A stretch of 6,740 bases of DNA. Origin: an uncultured Erysipelotrichaceae bacterium (GTDB lineage Bacteria > Bacillota_I > Bacilli_A > RF39 > UBA660). Below, piece after piece: positions 5,582 to 6,740 of the stretch. The stretch is taken from assembly GCA_902782915.1 (NCBI GenBank), contig CACZOV010000002.1, positions 1-6,740 on the forward strand, in the 5' to 3' direction. The translations under genes were made by a program, and so were the position numbers. Under the pieces are notes generated by a model that ran no database searches, had not been told where the DNA came from, and saw only the letters and a program-made list of their open reading frames with translations. Position 1 is the stretch's first letter, and every line of letters begins with the position of its first letter.

Positions 5582-6195
5582 TTTAAATTCCTTTCTATAT
5601 ATTCCTTTACAGGACTAAAAGTTTTTCTATGTTCATCAATAATTCCATATTTATCTATTGCTTCGACATGTTTTTTAGTAGGATATCCTTTATTATGTTT
5701 AAAATCATACATAGGATACTTTTCATCAAGTAAAATCATCATTTTATCTCTTGTAACTTTAGCAATAACACTTGCAGCAGCAATACTCAAACTCTTACTA
5801 TCTCCTTTAATAATAGATGTTGATGGAATATCAATGTCAAGTCTCATAGCATCAATTAAAACATGTTCTGGCTTTATCTTCATATTACTAATAGCATCTA
5901 CCATAGCAAGTTTAGTTGCTTCATAAATATTAACCTCATCAATAACTTTTTCAGAAATAATTCCTATTCCTATACTAATTGCATCATGCATTAATATGTC
6001 ATAAAACTTTTCACGTTTCTTTTCACTTAACTTTTTAGAATCAGTTAATCCATCAAGTTTATAATTAAGTGGAAGAATAACACAACTAGCAACTACTGGT
6101 CCAACTAATGGGCCACGACCTACTTCATCAATTCCACCTATTAAACTAATTCCTGAATCAATTAACTCTTTTTCATATATATACAAGTCTTCCAT
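5578..6195 (-). CDS. rnhB: Ribonuclease HII
   Basis: Metal-dependent endonuclease that cuts the RNA strand of RNA-DNA hybrids. It starts removal of single ribonucleotides misincorporated in DNA. The 205 residues carry the four catalytic acids expected from T. maritima RNase HII: D23 and E24 (IDEVGRGPLVGPVVAS), D115 (VLIDAM) and D132 (IKGDSKSLSIAAASVIAKVTRD, D132 17 residues after D115). The DSKKLS block (52-57) and a C-terminal HNKGYPTKKH segment (167-176) are also typical. The ATG at 6195 shares its A with the yqeY TAA (TAATG). No Shine-Dalgarno is visible before it, so translation likely depends on ribosomes ending yqeY. Its insertion between yqeY and cdd is a local arrangement. Confidence 0.97.
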   Translation of the reverse strand: MEDLYIYEKELIDSGISLIGGIDEVGRGPLVGPVVASCVILPLNYKLDGLTDSKKLSEKKREKFYDILMHDAISIGIGIISEKVIDEVNIYEATKLAMVDAISNMKIKPEHVLIDAMRLDIDIPSTSIIKGDSKSLSIAAASVIAKVTRDKMMILLDEKYPMYDFKHNKGYPTKKHVEAIDKYGIIDEHRKTFSPVKEYIERNLK

Positions 6196-6638
6196 TATAA
6201 ATTACTTAACTTTTCTTTAATAAGAGTACTAACTTCTTTCATATCACATTTACCCTTAACAAGTGGAGTAACTTCTTTCATAATTTGACCCATATCTTTA
6301 TTACTAGTTGGATTTACTTTAAGAAAAACATCTGAAATAATTTTTTCAAGTTCTTCTTTAGTTAATTGTTTAGGTAAATAACTTTGTAAAAAATTAATCT
6401 CTTCTTCTGTTTTTGAAATAAGATCACTTCTATTTCCTTTTTTAAATTCTTCAATTGATTCACGTCTTGTTTTAATTCCTCGACTCAACATATCAATAAC
6501 TAATTCATCATTAATCTCAACTTTTTTATTAATATGTTCAAGATCAACATCTCCTTTAATTCCTCTTAAAGTTTGAACATATCCCATATTTTTTTCTTTC
6601 ATAAACTTAACAATATCTGCTTTTAATGTCTCATACAT
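6195..6638 (-). CDS. yqeY: GatB/YqeY domain protein
   Basis: A 147-residue protein of the YqeY family, which resembles the tRNA-binding C-terminal domain of the GatB amidotransferase subunit. A tRNA-related role is often supposed but is not firmly shown. The N-terminal half is helical and charged (TLRGIKGDVDLEHINKK, about 23-39). The family hallmarks follow: FLQSYLPKQLTKEEL (83-97) and MGQIMKEVTPLVKGKCDMKEV (116-136). The length is standard. The ATG at 6638 follows GGAGAGTGA (6653-6645) with a fairly long spacing of about 11 nt from GGAG. It is the first gene of the six-gene unit, with a candidate promoter at 6660-6665. In many Firmicutes yqeY follows rpsU, which would lie to the right of this window if the order is kept. 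Confidence 0.95.
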   Translation of the reverse strand: MYETLKADIVKFMKEKNMGYVQTLRGIKGDVDLEHINKKVEINDELVIDMLSRGIKTRRESIEEFKKGNRSDLISKTEEEINFLQSYLPKQLTKEELEKIISDVFLKVNPTSNKDMGQIMKEVTPLVKGKCDMKEVSTLIKEKLSNL

Positions 6639-6649
6639 ATTTAATCACT

Positions 6650-6688
6650 CTCCAAAATAATTATAACTTAAAACTTTAAAAAAGTATA
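6650..6688 (-). promoter_or_regulatory. Putative promoter of the yqeY-recO unit
   Basis: On the minus strand, TATAAT (6665-6660) is followed after 6 nt by GGAG (6653-6650), the same layout as at deoB and the ferredoxin gene. A second -10-like box, TATACT, lies at 6688-6683. Neither has a convincing TTGACA-like box at 16-18 bp, so the -35 part is weak or absent. The rest of the region to 6740 is A+T-rich with no gene that I can see. Transcription could also enter from an upstream gene outside the window. Confidence 0.4.
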
Positions 6689-6740
6689 GAATAAATTTAG
6701 GTCATTTAACTATATTTTTAAAATTAAAAATAGAATAATA

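Noticed and set aside
3972..6232. Repeated AAGAGTACT (in recO, era and yqeY)
   Set aside because: Each copy encodes Ser-Thr-Leu in frame with the same codons (AGT ACT CTT); this is codon preference, not a DNA motif.
6708..6730. A+T-only palindrome (TTTTTAA-TT-TTAAAAA) near the right edge
   Set aside because: No G-C pairs and no following T-tract on either strand, so a terminator is not supported.
1..6740. Possible mobile element, CRISPR array, tRNA, riboswitch or defence system
   Set aside because: No repeat arrays, transposase or integrase motifs, cloverleaf-like stretches or long structured leaders were seen; nearly all bases belong to ordinary housekeeping genes and short junctions.

Overview
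The window is very A+T-rich and gene-dense, and it reads as a chromosomal housekeeping segment of a low-GC Firmicute (Bacilli/Erysipelotrichia-like, possibly an uncultured Bacilli lineage). Three things point there. A YqzL-family small gene lies between era and recO, as in Bacilli. Strong GGAGG/AGGA Shine-Dalgarno (SD) sites precede most genes. The gene families are all Firmicute-typical. TGA is a true stop for rnhB, cdd, yqzL and deoB, so the Mycoplasma code (TGA = Trp) is not used.

The window holds four transcription units. Unit A (minus, about 6665 to 3418) is yqeY - rnhB - cdd - era - yqzL - recO. It is tightly packed: TAATG, ATGA and ATGA junctions, plus a 35-nt yqzL/recO overlap. It ends at a hairpin terminator. 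Unit B (minus, about 3403 to 1460) is deoB plus an AlkD-type DNA glycosylase gene joined by a GTGA overlap. Unit C (plus, 1223-1485) is a single small ferredoxin gene. It converges on unit B and shares a bidirectional terminator with it. Unit D (minus, about 1196 to beyond the left edge) is a CmpB/DUF1113-type membrane protein followed 8 nt later by adenosine deaminase, whose 3' end lies outside the window. Units C and D have divergent promoters, with a short dyad between them that may be an operator.

Two functional themes mix here. One is RNA/DNA maintenance: Era in 16S rRNA/30S maturation, RNase HII in ribonucleotide removal, RecO in recombination repair, and AlkD in alkylated-base removal. 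The other is nucleoside salvage: cytidine deaminase, phosphopentomutase and adenosine deaminase, placed in three different units. No nucleoside phosphorylase, kinase or dedicated transporter is visible.

I saw no mobile element, CRISPR array, tRNA/rRNA, phage gene or defence system, and no clearly undescribed system. The most interesting non-gene signal is a repeated arrangement, TATAAT-N6-GGAG, at the head of three of the four transcription units. It predicts mRNAs whose 5' end begins at the Shine-Dalgarno sequence. Other points worth a look are the yqzL small gene, altered residues next to the metal site of Cdd and the phospho-Thr loop of DeoB, and a ferredoxin lacking one of the two cysteines that form the extra disulfide in relatives.
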